From the NCBI GenBank assembly GCA_041191345.1, contig JBEEOY010000114.1, positions 1 through 64,000 on the forward strand: a stretch of DNA of 64,000 bases. Direction: 5' to 3'. Within the stretch, counting starts at the first letter, position 1; every line of letters begins with the position of its first letter. The translations under genes and the position numbers were made by a program. Positions 41,710 to 49,914 of this stretch are shown piece after piece. This DNA is from Aquisediminimonas sp041191345. Its GTDB lineage: Bacteria > Pseudomonadota > Alphaproteobacteria > Sphingomonadales > Sphingomonadaceae. The notes beneath the pieces were generated by a model. The model searched no databases and was not told the origin of the DNA. It was given only the letters and a program-made list of their open reading frames with translations.

Positions 41710-43403
41710 TCTGCGTCCGCCTTCTCTTTCCAGATCAACGTGCGCAAGCCATCAAGCGGCATATCCTTGGAAGGATCGGGGAAAACTCCAAGCATGGGCC
41801 CGGTCCGCGCAATGACCTTGGAAACAACGGGCGCCGCAGTCCAAGCTGCAGTCGTAAGCCCAAAAGATTCTGCATTGCCCTTGGGCGCATCCAGCATGGC
41901 AATCACCACATATCGCGGCGCATCCATTGGGAAGACAGCTGCGAAAGTCGACACGTTAACATGGCGAGAATAGCCGCCTGCACCAGGCTTTTCCGCGGTG
42001 CCGGTTTTGCCACCAACGCGCATGCCCAGAACATCCGCCTTCTTACCCGTGCCATCCGTTGCAATAAGACGCAGCAGCTGCCGAGATGTATCGCTGGTTT
42101 TCTGGGTAAAGACACGCCGACCCGGCACTGCGCGACCGGGCTCTACCTTCACCAGCGTTGCGGGCCGCATAATGCCGCCATTCACCAAAGCCGCATAGGC
42201 CACAGCCAATTGCAGCGGCGTAACGGCAATGCCGTGGCCATAGGCCGTCGTCATTGTGGTTGTCCGCGCCCAGAAACCGGGCACAAGCGGGCGGCCTTTT
42301 TCTCTTAACTCAATGGACGGCTGATCATAAAAGCCAATGCGCCGGAACAGCGCTTCCATCCGCTCTGGGCCCATTTCATCGGCAATGCGTGCGGTGACAA
42401 TATTAGAAGAATGAACCAGCGTTTCAGGCACATTGAGCCAGCGATTGAGAGGATGATCATCCTTGATCTTAAATTTGCCAATTTGCAGCGGGGCTGTTGC
42501 GTCATAGCGCTTGGACATGCTGGTCACGACACCCGCGTCCATCGCCCCGGCAATCGCAATTGGCTTGAACGTTGAGCCCAGCTCATAAACGCTTTGCGTG
42601 ACATTATTGCGCAGCGTTTCCGGATCAACCCGGCGAATGTTATTGGGGTTGAACACGGGCAGAGACACCATGGCCAAAAGCTCACCGGTGTGCACATCCA
42701 GCACAAGGCCTGTGGCGCCCAATGCCTGATGGCTCGTCATCGCTGAAGAGAGTTCAGACTCCATCGCTGCCTGCACACGCTTGTCAATTGACAGGGCAAC
42801 AGGTTGGCGCCGAGCCGGATCGGACAATTGCTTGTCCAAGGCCCGTTCCATGCCCATAACGCCCCGGCCTTCCATATCGGTATAGCCAAGGACGTGCGCT
42901 GCCAGCGTCAATTGCGGGTAGAGCCGCTCTGGCTCTCGAGAGAACGCCATGCCAGGCTCACCCAGCGCATTCACCTTTGCCACCAGTTCGGGCATTGCGC
43001 GGCGGCGCAAATACGTGAAACGGACCCCCGACTTTAGCAGATCGAGATATTGCTGCTCAGTGCGCTCGGGCATCAAAGCTGCCAATTTGGGGGCCAAGTC
43101 TTCCGGCTTGTTCAGCAGGCGATTGGTGTGCACGCCAATCGACCAAGCCTCCATCGTCCGGGCCAGCACCTCCCCATTGCGATCGACAATATCAGCCCGT
43201 GCGCCGCGTTGGTTCTCCACCGCAGCAAAGCCGCTGCTAGGCCCCGAAAACACTGTCAGCCACATAAGCCGCAGCGCGATGACACCGGCCACCGCGCTGA
43301 ACAAGAGCATCAGGACCATCAGCCTTTGGTGGGCAATCGCCAGCGATTGAACCTTTACCTCAGCATGACGTGTCCGGCTGGGCCGGGCGACGGATGCGGT
43401 CAC
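41706..43403 (-). CDS. ftsI: Septal penicillin-binding transpeptidase FtsI (PBP3)
   Basis: A 565-residue bitopic class B PBP that cross-links septal peptidoglycan. A short cytoplasmic N-terminus and one membrane helix at about 27-50 are followed by a pedestal domain and the transpeptidase domain. Active-site motifs are STFK (Ser277-Lys280), SSN (332-334) and KTG (466-468). Overlaps ftsL and murE by four bases each. FtsI works with FtsW, encoded five genes downstream. Confidence 0.98.
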   Translation of the reverse strand: MTASVARPSRTRHAEVKVQSLAIAHQRLMVLMLLFSAVAGVIALRLMWLTVFSGPSSGFAAVENQRGARADIVDRNGEVLARTMEAWSIGVHTNRLLNKPEDLAPKLAALMPERTEQQYLDLLKSGVRFTYLRRRAMPELVAKVNALGEPGMAFSREPERLYPQLTLAAHVLGYTDMEGRGVMGMERALDKQLSDPARRQPVALSIDKRVQAAMESELSSAMTSHQALGATGLVLDVHTGELLAMVSLPVFNPNNIRRVDPETLRNNVTQSVYELGSTFKPIAIAGAMDAGVVTSMSKRYDATAPLQIGKFKIKDDHPLNRWLNVPETLVHSSNIVTARIADEMGPERMEALFRRIGFYDQPSIELREKGRPLVPGFWARTTTMTTAYGHGIAVTPLQLAVAYAALVNGGIMRPATLVKVEPGRAVPGRRVFTQKTSDTSRQLLRLIATDGTGKKADVLGMRVGGKTGTAEKPGAGGYSRHVNVSTFAAVFPMDAPRYVVIAMLDAPKGNAESFGLTTAAWTAAPVVSKVIARTGPMLGVFPDPSKDMPLDGLRTLIWKEKADAE

Positions 43404-44122
43404 TGGGCCGATTTGCCCTTTCCACCTCCGGTTTGGCTTTCACTGGCCGCCCGAACGAGGATTTCGCTAAATGTCCGCTGATCAACCAACTTGCGATCTA
43501 GCATCGCAAAACGCTGGGGCTTTGCAGGCTCTGACTTGGCCGCAGCTGGCTTGGGCGCTGTGGCCTTAGCTGCAGACTTGCTGGTCGCTGCAATTCGTGC
43601 AGGGCGAACATCAGCCGAGGCCAGAGCCACAGGCTTGGCAGGCGCCGCGGCGGGCTTAGCCGCACTGGGCGCAGATTTGGATGCTGCCGCCACAGGCTTG
43701 GCGCCTTGGGCCACCTGCGCCGTTTGCACAGGCCCTGCGGCAGGTTGCGTCATATTGGCTGGAGCTGGGGCTGGGGCTGTTGCCGCTGCCACCATGACCG
43801 GCGCGGGCGCACCAACACTGGCTGGCAAGATGCCGCCATCCAGCGTCTGCAAGGCGGTTTCGGTTGCCCGGAATTGGCCGGCCTTGGGTGCGCCAAGTGC
43901 CAAAACCTCACTATTCCAACGCTCTAGCTGACGAAGTGAAGCACGTGTCCCCAATTCAGTTTGCAACTGCCTGATTTCATTTTGCGTATTGGCAATCTGC
44001 CGATCCACTTTCTCCAGCCGGGCACGTTCCGCCGCGACACTCAAGGACACAGTGTACAGCGCCGTTGCTGCAAAGGCGCACCCAACAACCCAGACAACGG
44101 GACGAAATCTGTGAGCGATCAT
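43400..44122 (-). CDS. ftsL: FtsL-like division protein with a long Ala/Pro/Lys-rich C-terminal extension
   Basis: A 240-residue bitopic protein in the ftsL position between rsmH and ftsI. One membrane helix lies at about 9-29, then a leucine-zipper-like coiled coil (RLEKVDRQIANTQNEIRQLQ) at about 35-60, as in FtsL. From about 95 to 215 the protein is an Ala/Pro/Lys-rich low-complexity tail resembling histone H1 or TonB linkers. E. coli FtsL has about 120 residues, so the tail roughly doubles the protein. Assignment rests on position, topology and coiled coil, since FtsL sequences diverge strongly. Confidence 0.85.
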   Translation of the reverse strand: MIAHRFRPVVWVVGCAFAATALYTVSLSVAAERARLEKVDRQIANTQNEIRQLQTELGTRASLRQLERWNSEVLALGAPKAGQFRATETALQTLDGGILPASVGAPAPVMVAAATAPAPAPANMTQPAAGPVQTAQVAQGAKPVAAASKSAPSAAKPAAAPAKPVALASADVRPARIAATSKSAAKATAPKPAAAKSEPAKPQRFAMLDRKLVDQRTFSEILVRAASESQTGGGKGKSAQ

Positions 44123-45057
44123 GCGGCACCTCGAAGTTGGTCAGGCCAGAAAACAGCAGCTGTGCGCCGCGCGACACGCAAGGTCGCAGAGCGGGCACGG
44201 GGATTACGTGTCAATTCAGCCTCGCCGGGCCGCACGGGCTTGGCGACAGCTTCAAAAGTAGCCTCAGGCCCTGACGGGCCAACATCAGGCAAATGGCGTG
44301 AACCCGCAGGGCGCTGGCCACTGCGATCTCGCAAGAAGCGCTTCACAATCCGGTCTTCTAAGCTGTGAAAAGTGACGACCGCCAAGCGACCACCCGGCTT
44401 CAGCACACGCTCAGCAGCGATTAGACCATCTTCCAACTCTTCGAGTTCACGATTGATGTGAATGCGAATGGCTTGAAAGGCCCGCGTTGCCGGATCGCTT
44501 TTTTGACCATCGCGCCAGCCAACGGCGCGCCGGACAATCGACGCCAACTGGGCGGTACGTTCAATGGGACGGGCAGCCACAATGGCCCGGGCAATGCGCC
44601 GGGATTTGGGTTCATCGCCATAGCGATAGATCACATCAGCAATCAGCGCTTCATCGGCGGAATTCACGAAGTCAGCCGCGCTTTCGCCCACCTGCTCCAT
44701 GCGCATATCAAGCGGGCCATCCGCCTGAAAAGAAAAGCCACGCCCAGCTTGATCTAGCTGCATTGAGGACACGCCAATATCCAGCGTTACGCCGTCGACA
44801 GGGTCTGGCAAATGCTGCGCCATATTGGAAAACCGGTCCTGAACCAGTGTCAGGCCCTCGTCTCCAGCCGCGTGCCCAGCCGCTATGGCATCTGGGTCAC
44901 GATCAAAGGCAATGACGCGCGCGCCTGCCTTTAACATGGCTCGGCTATAGCCGCCTGCGCCAAAAGTGCCGTCAACATGCGTTTCGCCGGGGCTGATGGC
45001 GAGCGCGTCAATCACTTCTGCAAGCAAGACGGGGATATGGGGCGCAGTTTGGGACAT
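44119..45057 (-). CDS. rsmH: 16S rRNA (cytosine-1402-N4)-methyltransferase RsmH (MraW)
   Basis: A 312-residue SAM-dependent methyltransferase. HIPVLLAEVIDAL at the N-terminus, the SAM motif VDGTFGAGGYSRAML (about 29-43), and GVTLDIGVSSMQLDQAGRGF (about 94-113) are diagnostic. It methylates N4 of C1402 in the decoding centre. The start shares one base with the mraZ stop; the stop overlaps ftsL by four bases. Confidence 0.98.
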   Translation of the reverse strand: MSQTAPHIPVLLAEVIDALAISPGETHVDGTFGAGGYSRAMLKAGARVIAFDRDPDAIAAGHAAGDEGLTLVQDRFSNMAQHLPDPVDGVTLDIGVSSMQLDQAGRGFSFQADGPLDMRMEQVGESAADFVNSADEALIADVIYRYGDEPKSRRIARAIVAARPIERTAQLASIVRRAVGWRDGQKSDPATRAFQAIRIHINRELEELEDGLIAAERVLKPGGRLAVVTFHSLEDRIVKRFLRDRSGQRPAGSRHLPDVGPSGPEATFEAVAKPVRPGEAELTRNPRARSATLRVARRTAAVFWPDQLRGAA

Positions 45058-45542
45058 CAGCGCACGCCCCTTTCTGCCATCAAAAAGGCAGCAACATCCT
45101 TTGTTTCCTCATCAATACCAGGCGTATCAATCAGGAGATTGGGGTTCCAAATTTCAAATGTGTTCCCGGTGCCAAAGAAAAAGGCGAGTTCAGACAACTG
45201 CGCTTTAGCGCGGAAAAAGGCCGGCAGAATGAACCGGCCACTTGCATCATAGGGCACTTCTTCGACCAAGCCGAAGGCGCGGCGGTTGTTGTTAAAATAG
45301 TCAAAATCGCGACCCGCAGACCGCTCTCGCTCTTCTTCGCGCTCCAGCCGATCATGCAGCAGACGCGACCAGCCTTTGTCATAGCCCGTCAGGCAAGGAT
45401 CTTGCTGATGTTTGGCGATAATGAGAACGCGGCCATCGCTGTTCTTTTCGATTGCAGAGCGCAGGAAGGCGGGAATCGCGACGCGGCCTTTGCCGTCAAT
45501 CGCGTTCAGCGCGTGCCCCCTGAATAGCTCCCTTTCGCTCAC
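45057..45542 (-). CDS. mraZ: Transcriptional regulator MraZ
   Basis: A 161-residue protein with two AbrB/SpoVT-like halves, each with the DxxxR DNA-contact motif: DGKGRVAIP (Asp16-Arg20) and DASGRFILP further on. MraZ assembles into a ring and binds tandem repeats upstream of its own gene to control the dcw cluster. The start is a GTG with AGGGG five bases upstream. The matching array of five 10-base repeats lies at 45664-45708. Confidence 0.95.
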   Translation of the reverse strand: MSERELFRGHALNAIDGKGRVAIPAFLRSAIEKNSDGRVLIIAKHQQDPCLTGYDKGWSRLLHDRLEREEERERSAGRDFDYFNNNRRAFGLVEEVPYDASGRFILPAFFRAKAQLSELAFFFGTGNTFEIWNPNLLIDTPGIDEETKDVAAFLMAERGVR

Positions 45543-45663
45543 AACACCCCTCAGCGCCTGAAGCTAACGGGCCGCCGCCAAGCCATAACCCCATGTTACG
45601 CCCAGCAAATTCAACACTGAATCAGGACAGCCCCGCCCCAATTTGACGAAGTTATGGGCTATC

Positions 45664-45708
45664 AGGGAATCATGGGGACAGCAAGGGATTTCACGGGTGA
45701 AATGGGGA
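45664..45708 (+). promoter_or_regulatory. Five tandem 10-base GGGW repeats, probable MraZ operator
   Basis: On the plus strand GGG[A/T] recurs at 45665, 45675, 45685, 45695 and 45705, an exact ten-base period (one helical turn). E. coli MraZ binds TGGGN repeats separated by five bases, which is the same ten-base period. A further GGG at 45656 is one base out of phase. The array lies 122-166 bases before the mraZ GTG, where the operon promoter is expected. A perfect palindrome CCCGATATCGGG follows at 45717-45728. I could not identify the -35/-10 with confidence. Confidence 0.7.
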
Positions 45709-45797
45709 TTTAGCACCCCGATATCGGGTTTTTAGTGGGAAACCGTGCTTTTTTGTGATGTGTTTTTCTGATCCAACCTCTTTCTATTTCCCTGATT

Positions 45798-46496
45798 TCA
45801 CTGATTTTTATCCGTCAGCAGGCCATTTATGGCCGCAATGGCGCGGGCTTGGGCGGCAGCATCCCCTTCTGGCTGAAGGAAATCTGCATCGGCAATGAGC
45901 ACCGCACCCCCTTTGCCAAGCGGGCAATAGGCAAGGGCGGGATCAGGCAGCCGACACTGGCCAGACGCGCGCACCCATTGCCCACTGCCGGGCAGCGCAA
46001 TGGTCCACGCCGCTATCCGCGCAAAACGTGGTGGGCTGCCCATGGCATCGGGCTGCAGATCCAAACCCCAATGGCGATACAAGGGCGACAAAAGCGTAGC
46101 GACAGGCGCCCGGCGTGGGTCGCCAATTGGGCGCTGCTGCGGCCAGCGCAAATCAGGATCCGCCAGAATAACAACACGCCCGCCCTGCCGCACCCACGCA
46201 TCAAGTGCCACCAGCTCTGCCGGGGCAAGGCGTGGCGGCTGAATCAAAAGGAGCGTTTGAACAGGATGCAAGGCACGTGCATCTGCCATATCCAGCGCCA
46301 CAACATCCCAACTGGCCGAAAGTGCCGTGAGGCTGGGCGCCTGGCCTGTGCGATTTTGGAGAATATCGGCAACATCACCCTCGCCCCAAAAAAGTGGCAA
46401 AGCTGTTAGAATATGGAGCTTCGGCTTAGGCGCGGGCGGGCCTGCTGAACAGGCCCCGCACAGCAAAGCAAGCGCGGCAACCAGCCCGCGCATCAT
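45798..46496 (-). CDS. Lipoprotein with a GldG/DUF4350-like domain
   Basis: A 232-residue predicted lipoprotein. The signal peptide ends in the lipobox LLCGAC (Cys16). The body has a Rossmann-like arrangement: ILTALPLFWGEGDVADILQ near the start, LLLIQPPRLAPAELVALDAW and VRQGGRVVILADPDLRWP in the middle, the pattern of the GldG-type substrate-binding or DUF4350 domains in uncharacterised ABC systems. Overlaps the upstream small membrane gene by four bases (ATGA). No ABC ATPase is adjacent, so its role is unknown. Confidence 0.75.
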   Translation of the reverse strand: MMRGLVAALALLCGACSAGPPAPKPKLHILTALPLFWGEGDVADILQNRTGQAPSLTALSASWDVVALDMADARALHPVQTLLLIQPPRLAPAELVALDAWVRQGGRVVILADPDLRWPQQRPIGDPRRAPVATLLSPLYRHWGLDLQPDAMGSPPRFARIAAWTIALPGSGQWVRASGQCRLPDPALAYCPLGKGGAVLIADADFLQPEGDAAAQARAIAAINGLLTDKNQ

Positions 46497-46753
46497 TTTT
46501 TAGGCGCTGGCTCATCCGCCTTTGCAGGTGCACCGGGGGCGACGCCCAGTTCAGCCAAAGGCTCGTTCTTTTCATCTGCTGATTTGGCTGGCTGGCCCGT
46601 CACAGTTGGCACATCTTGCACTTTGGCAGTGCCCAATTGCTGCAACATCGCGTTGGCCAAACCAATGAGCAGCAAGATACCGCCTAGCCCTGTCAGCCCA
46701 ACGCGAATGCGCCGCCAGCTTTCATTCCGTTCTTGAAGCGGGTCCAGTGCCAT
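46493..46753 (-). CDS. Small single-pass membrane protein
   Basis: An 86-residue protein of unknown function. The N-terminal MALDPLQERNESWRRIRVGL precedes one membrane helix (TGLGGILLLIGLANAML), and a Pro/Ala/Glu/Lys-rich tail probably faces the periplasm. ATG 46753 lies two bases after the cysK stop; an in-frame ATG at 46771 would overlap cysK. It is coupled to the GldG-like lipoprotein gene by a four-base overlap, so the two probably act together. Confidence 0.7.
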   Translation of the reverse strand: MALDPLQERNESWRRIRVGLTGLGGILLLIGLANAMLQQLGTAKVQDVPTVTGQPAKSADEKNEPLAELGVAPGAPAKADEPAPKK

Positions 46754-46755
46754 TG

Positions 46756-47745
46756 TCAGTCTTTCAGCCATTCAAAAACAGGCAGGTTCTTCGACCGAAG
46801 CCAGTCTGAGTTATAGAGCGTCGAGAGATAACGGAAACCCGTATCACACAAAATCGTCACAATTGTTTTGCCCGGTCCCAGCTGGCGGGCCAGCGCAACG
46901 GCCCCGGCAATGTTAATGCCGGATGACAGGCCCAGACACAGGCCTTCTTCGCGCAGCATGCGGGCAACCCAATACAGCCCCTCCTCATCCGAGATGCGGA
47001 ACTGAGTATCAATAGGCGCCCCATCGAGATTGGCCGTAATCCGGCCTTGGCCAATGCCTTCAGCAACTGAGCTTCCCTCAGCCTTTAACTCGCCATTGGC
47101 ATAATAATTATACAAGGCTGCGCCATGCGGATCTGTGAGCGCAATCACAATATCATCCCGATGCGCCTTCAGCCCCAAACCAACACCAGCAATCGTGCCG
47201 CCAGTGCCTGCAGCGCAGGTAAAGCCATCTACCTTACCTTCTGTCTGGGCCCAGATTTCCTCCGCTGTACCGATGATATGGGCCTTGCGGTTGGCAATAT
47301 TGTCAAACTGGTTGGCCCAAATTGCGCCCTCCGTCTCCTCAGCAATGCGGCGCGACGTATGCACAAAATGGCCCGGATTGGAAAAAGGTGCAGGGGGCAC
47401 CAAGACCAGCTCGGCCCCCAAGGCACGAAGCGTATCCATCTTTTCCCGACTTTGCGTGTCGGGCATGACGATAATCGTCTTATATCCCTTTGCATTGGCA
47501 ACAAGGGCAAGGCCAATGCCGGTATTACCGGCCGTGCCTTCCACAATTGTGCCGCCGGGCGACAGGGCACCGCGCGCCTCAGCATCTTCCACGATGAACA
47601 GCGCGGCGCGATCCTTCACCGAGGCGCCGGGATTCGCATATTCGCATTTTCCTAAAATGAGACAGCCCGTCTCCGACGACGGGCCTTCGAGTTTGACGAG
47701 CGGCGTGTTGCCGATCAGGGAGAGTGGATTGACAGCAAAAGACAT
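46756..47745 (-). CDS. cysK: Cysteine synthase A (O-acetylserine sulfhydrylase)
   Basis: A 329-residue PLP enzyme. The PLP lysine is Lys44 in NPGASVKDRAA, the phosphate loop is GTAGNTGIGLALV, the substrate loop IGNTPLVKLE is at the N-terminus, and GLSSGINIAGAVA holds the Ser contacting the PLP nitrogen. It makes cysteine from O-acetylserine and sulfide; a cystathionine-beta-synthase-like activity cannot be excluded by sequence. ATG 47745 is chosen; the open frame extends upstream through sequence without coding character. Confidence 0.93.
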   Translation of the reverse strand: MSFAVNPLSLIGNTPLVKLEGPSSETGCLILGKCEYANPGASVKDRAALFIVEDAEARGALSPGGTIVEGTAGNTGIGLALVANAKGYKTIIVMPDTQSREKMDTLRALGAELVLVPPAPFSNPGHFVHTSRRIAEETEGAIWANQFDNIANRKAHIIGTAEEIWAQTEGKVDGFTCAAGTGGTIAGVGLGLKAHRDDIVIALTDPHGAALYNYYANGELKAEGSSVAEGIGQGRITANLDGAPIDTQFRISDEEGLYWVARMLREEGLCLGLSSGINIAGAVALARQLGPGKTIVTILCDTGFRYLSTLYNSDWLRSKNLPVFEWLKD

Positions 47746-47921
47746 AAGCGATCCGTAGCCTGATTGCCATGCGCGCGGCAAGCAAGTTGCACTTTTGTCG
47801 TTAATAGCAGAGGTGAGATGTGAGGACCGCAAAATGGATAGGTTTCCATAAATTAAGATACTGATCTTTAAATGGAAGCAGCCTAAGGTCTGGCACTGCA
47901 CTTGGCATCTTTGGGGGGTGA

Positions 47922-48761
47922 ATGATTTCCTCACGCAATTATGCGCCTTCAGCGCACCTGCTGCCCTTTATTCGGCGGCATTATATCGTGGAAGCCAAGC
48001 TTCCGGCTGATTTCTGCCATGAAGATTATCTCATGGCGGATAATGGCTTTGTGCGGGTTATTTTGGCAGGCGAATGGGATTGGTGGCACCAAGACCAATG
48101 GGTTGCTGGGTCTGGCGCTTTGTTATTTGGCCCCAATGCGCAAATGCTGCGCATCCGCGTCCGAGGCCCAATATTTGTTGCCGGTTTTGCGATCCGCCCA
48201 AGCGCTTGGACCGCGCTCTTCACCCAAGCCGCAGCCAGCCATGTTGATATGATCTCACCATTAGCGGATGCCTGGACACCTGATTTGGTAGCCAAGCTTA
48301 TCAAGTCTTTGGATGCCGCCAAGCAGGATAAAGACCGTGTGGCCGCCTTAGAAGCCGCCGTCGAAACCCAATTGGCAAGCCTGAAGGGAAAAGGCGTTGA
48401 CCCCCTGATTGCGACATTTGAGTCGATTGCGCGGCGCGACAGCACCACCCGCGTGGAAGAAGCGGCCCGGATATTGGGCCTTTCTCCCCGCCAATTGGAG
48501 CGACGCTGCCTTACTAGCTTTGGCTTGTCCCCCAAATCCGTTCTGCAGCGGTGCCGCTTTCTCGATATGGCCGCTGCTATGCGCGGTATTGGCAATGCGG
48601 ATCAGGCCGAATTGGCGAGCTTACGCTATTTCGATCAATCGCATCTCAACCGCGAGGTGCGGCGCTATGCAGGCATGACGCCCGGTGCTTTTCAAAAGGC
48701 GACGATGCCGCTGTTTACCGAAAGCCTAAAGTTACGCGAAGAGGGCAAAACACTGGCCTAG
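47922..48761 (+). CDS. AraC family transcriptional regulator
   Basis: A 279-residue regulator with an N-terminal DUF6597-like sensor region (FIRRHYIVEAKLPADFCHED at about 15-34) and a C-terminal AraC-type double helix-turn-helix (VEEAARILGLSPRQLERRCL and ASLRYFDQSHLNREVRRYAG, then MTPGAF). The ATG follows GGGGGTGA. Divergent from cysK with 176 bases between, so it may regulate cysK or itself. Its stop overlaps the recF stop from the other strand by four bases (CTAG). Confidence 0.88.
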   Translation: MISSRNYAPSAHLLPFIRRHYIVEAKLPADFCHEDYLMADNGFVRVILAGEWDWWHQDQWVAGSGALLFGPNAQMLRIRVRGPIFVAGFAIRPSAWTALFTQAAASHVDMISPLADAWTPDLVAKLIKSLDAAKQDKDRVAALEAAVETQLASLKGKGVDPLIATFESIARRDSTTRVEEAARILGLSPRQLERRCLTSFGLSPKSVLQRCRFLDMAAAMRGIGNADQAELASLRYFDQSHLNREVRRYAGMTPGAFQKATMPLFTESLKLREEGKTLA

Positions 48762-49822
48762 GCCAGAATTTGACCGTCTTTCACCATCATGCGCGTTGCT
48801 GCTGCTCCAGCCTCTTCGAACAGGCTGGGCTCTGTTCCCGTCATCCAGACTTGCCCGCCATTGGCGGACAGGCGCGCAAACAGCGCCGCACGGCGGACAG
48901 GATCAAGATGCGCCGCCACTTCATCCAGCAGCAAGATTGGCGCGCGCCCCAGCCGTTCCGCCACCAACTCGGCATGCGCCAAGATAATGCCGAGCAAGAG
49001 CGCCTTTTGCTCACCCGTTGAGCACCGGGCGGCGGCCTGCGCTTTGCCCAAATGTGTGACAGCCAAGTCCATACGATGTGGGCCAAGCAAAGTCCGACCA
49101 GCGGCGGCATCGCGCGGGCGATGGCGGCGGAGTTGCTCTGCAAAATCGCCATCGATTTCCCCGCCGTCCAGCGCCAACCCGGCGCGGGCAAAGGGCCCTT
49201 CCGGCTGGTCCGCCAAGCGCGCGCCAAGCGCTGTCACCAATTGCTGCCGCGCCTCAGCCAGAGCCTGCCCATGAATGGCCATTTGCGCTTCCAGCGCCGT
49301 CAGCCATTCAGGATCTGCAGGGCGCTCATCGGCCAGCAACCGGTTACGTTGGCGCATTGCGGCCTCATAACGGCTGGCATGGCCGGCATGGCTGGGGACA
49401 AGTGCCAGCACCAGTCGGTCCAGAAAGCGCCGCCGCTCGCTGGCGCCTTCCAAGAATAATCGGTCCATTGCGGGGGTCAGCCACAAGGCAGACACCCATT
49501 CCGCCAAATCATTGGCGGCGGCGGCCGCGCCATTAATGCGCACCAAGCGTCGTTCAGGCGCTTCGGCGCGTGTGCCAGTGCCCAATTCCACCTCACTCAG
49601 CCGCGCCGCCACGGCAAAGCCTCCAGCCCCGCCCTGACGAGCAATGTCTGATAGCGAGGCTCCGCGCAGCCCCCGCCCGGGGACGAGCAGCGAAACGGCC
49701 TCTAGGATATTGGTTTTACCTGCACCATTTTCCCCCGTCAGCACAACAAGGCCCGGCCCAGGCGCCACCACGCAATCGGGATAGGATCGAAAATCAGTTA
49801 GGCTTAGGCGGGTGATCGTCAC
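48758..49822 (-). CDS. recF: DNA replication and repair protein RecF
   Basis: A 354-residue SMC-like ATPase of the RecFOR pathway, which loads RecA at single-strand gaps. Walker A GENGAGKTNILEAV is at about 30-43, the signature CSTGEQKALLLGIILAHAEL and Walker B ILLLDEVAAHLDP follow. The GTG at 49822 gives the family-typical N-terminus (VTITRLSLTDFRSYPD); an earlier start would add 12 atypical residues. It is not linked to dnaA/dnaN here, as is usual in this group. Confidence 0.96.
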   Translation of the reverse strand: MTITRLSLTDFRSYPDCVVAPGPGLVVLTGENGAGKTNILEAVSLLVPGRGLRGASLSDIARQGGAGGFAVAARLSEVELGTGTRAEAPERRLVRINGAAAAANDLAEWVSALWLTPAMDRLFLEGASERRRFLDRLVLALVPSHAGHASRYEAAMRQRNRLLADERPADPEWLTALEAQMAIHGQALAEARQQLVTALGARLADQPEGPFARAGLALDGGEIDGDFAEQLRRHRPRDAAAGRTLLGPHRMDLAVTHLGKAQAAARCSTGEQKALLLGIILAHAELVAERLGRAPILLLDEVAAHLDPVRRAALFARLSANGGQVWMTGTEPSLFEEAGAAATRMMVKDGQILA

Positions 49823-49856
49823 GCAAATGTCTCTAAGCGGCTCTGGCCGAAAAGAC

Positions 49857-49889
49857 AAAGAGGCGGCTGCCTATTTGGGCAACCGCCTC
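49857..49889 (-). terminator. Rho-independent terminator of the thiolase gene
   Basis: Stem GAGGCGG-TTGCC/GGCAG-CCGCCTC (arms 49878-49889 and 49860-49871 on the minus strand), followed by TTTGTCTTTT. It lies between the thiolase and recF and should insulate recF. Confidence 0.8.
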
Positions 49890-49914
49890 TCTTAATGTCC
49901 TGCAATTTAAGAAT

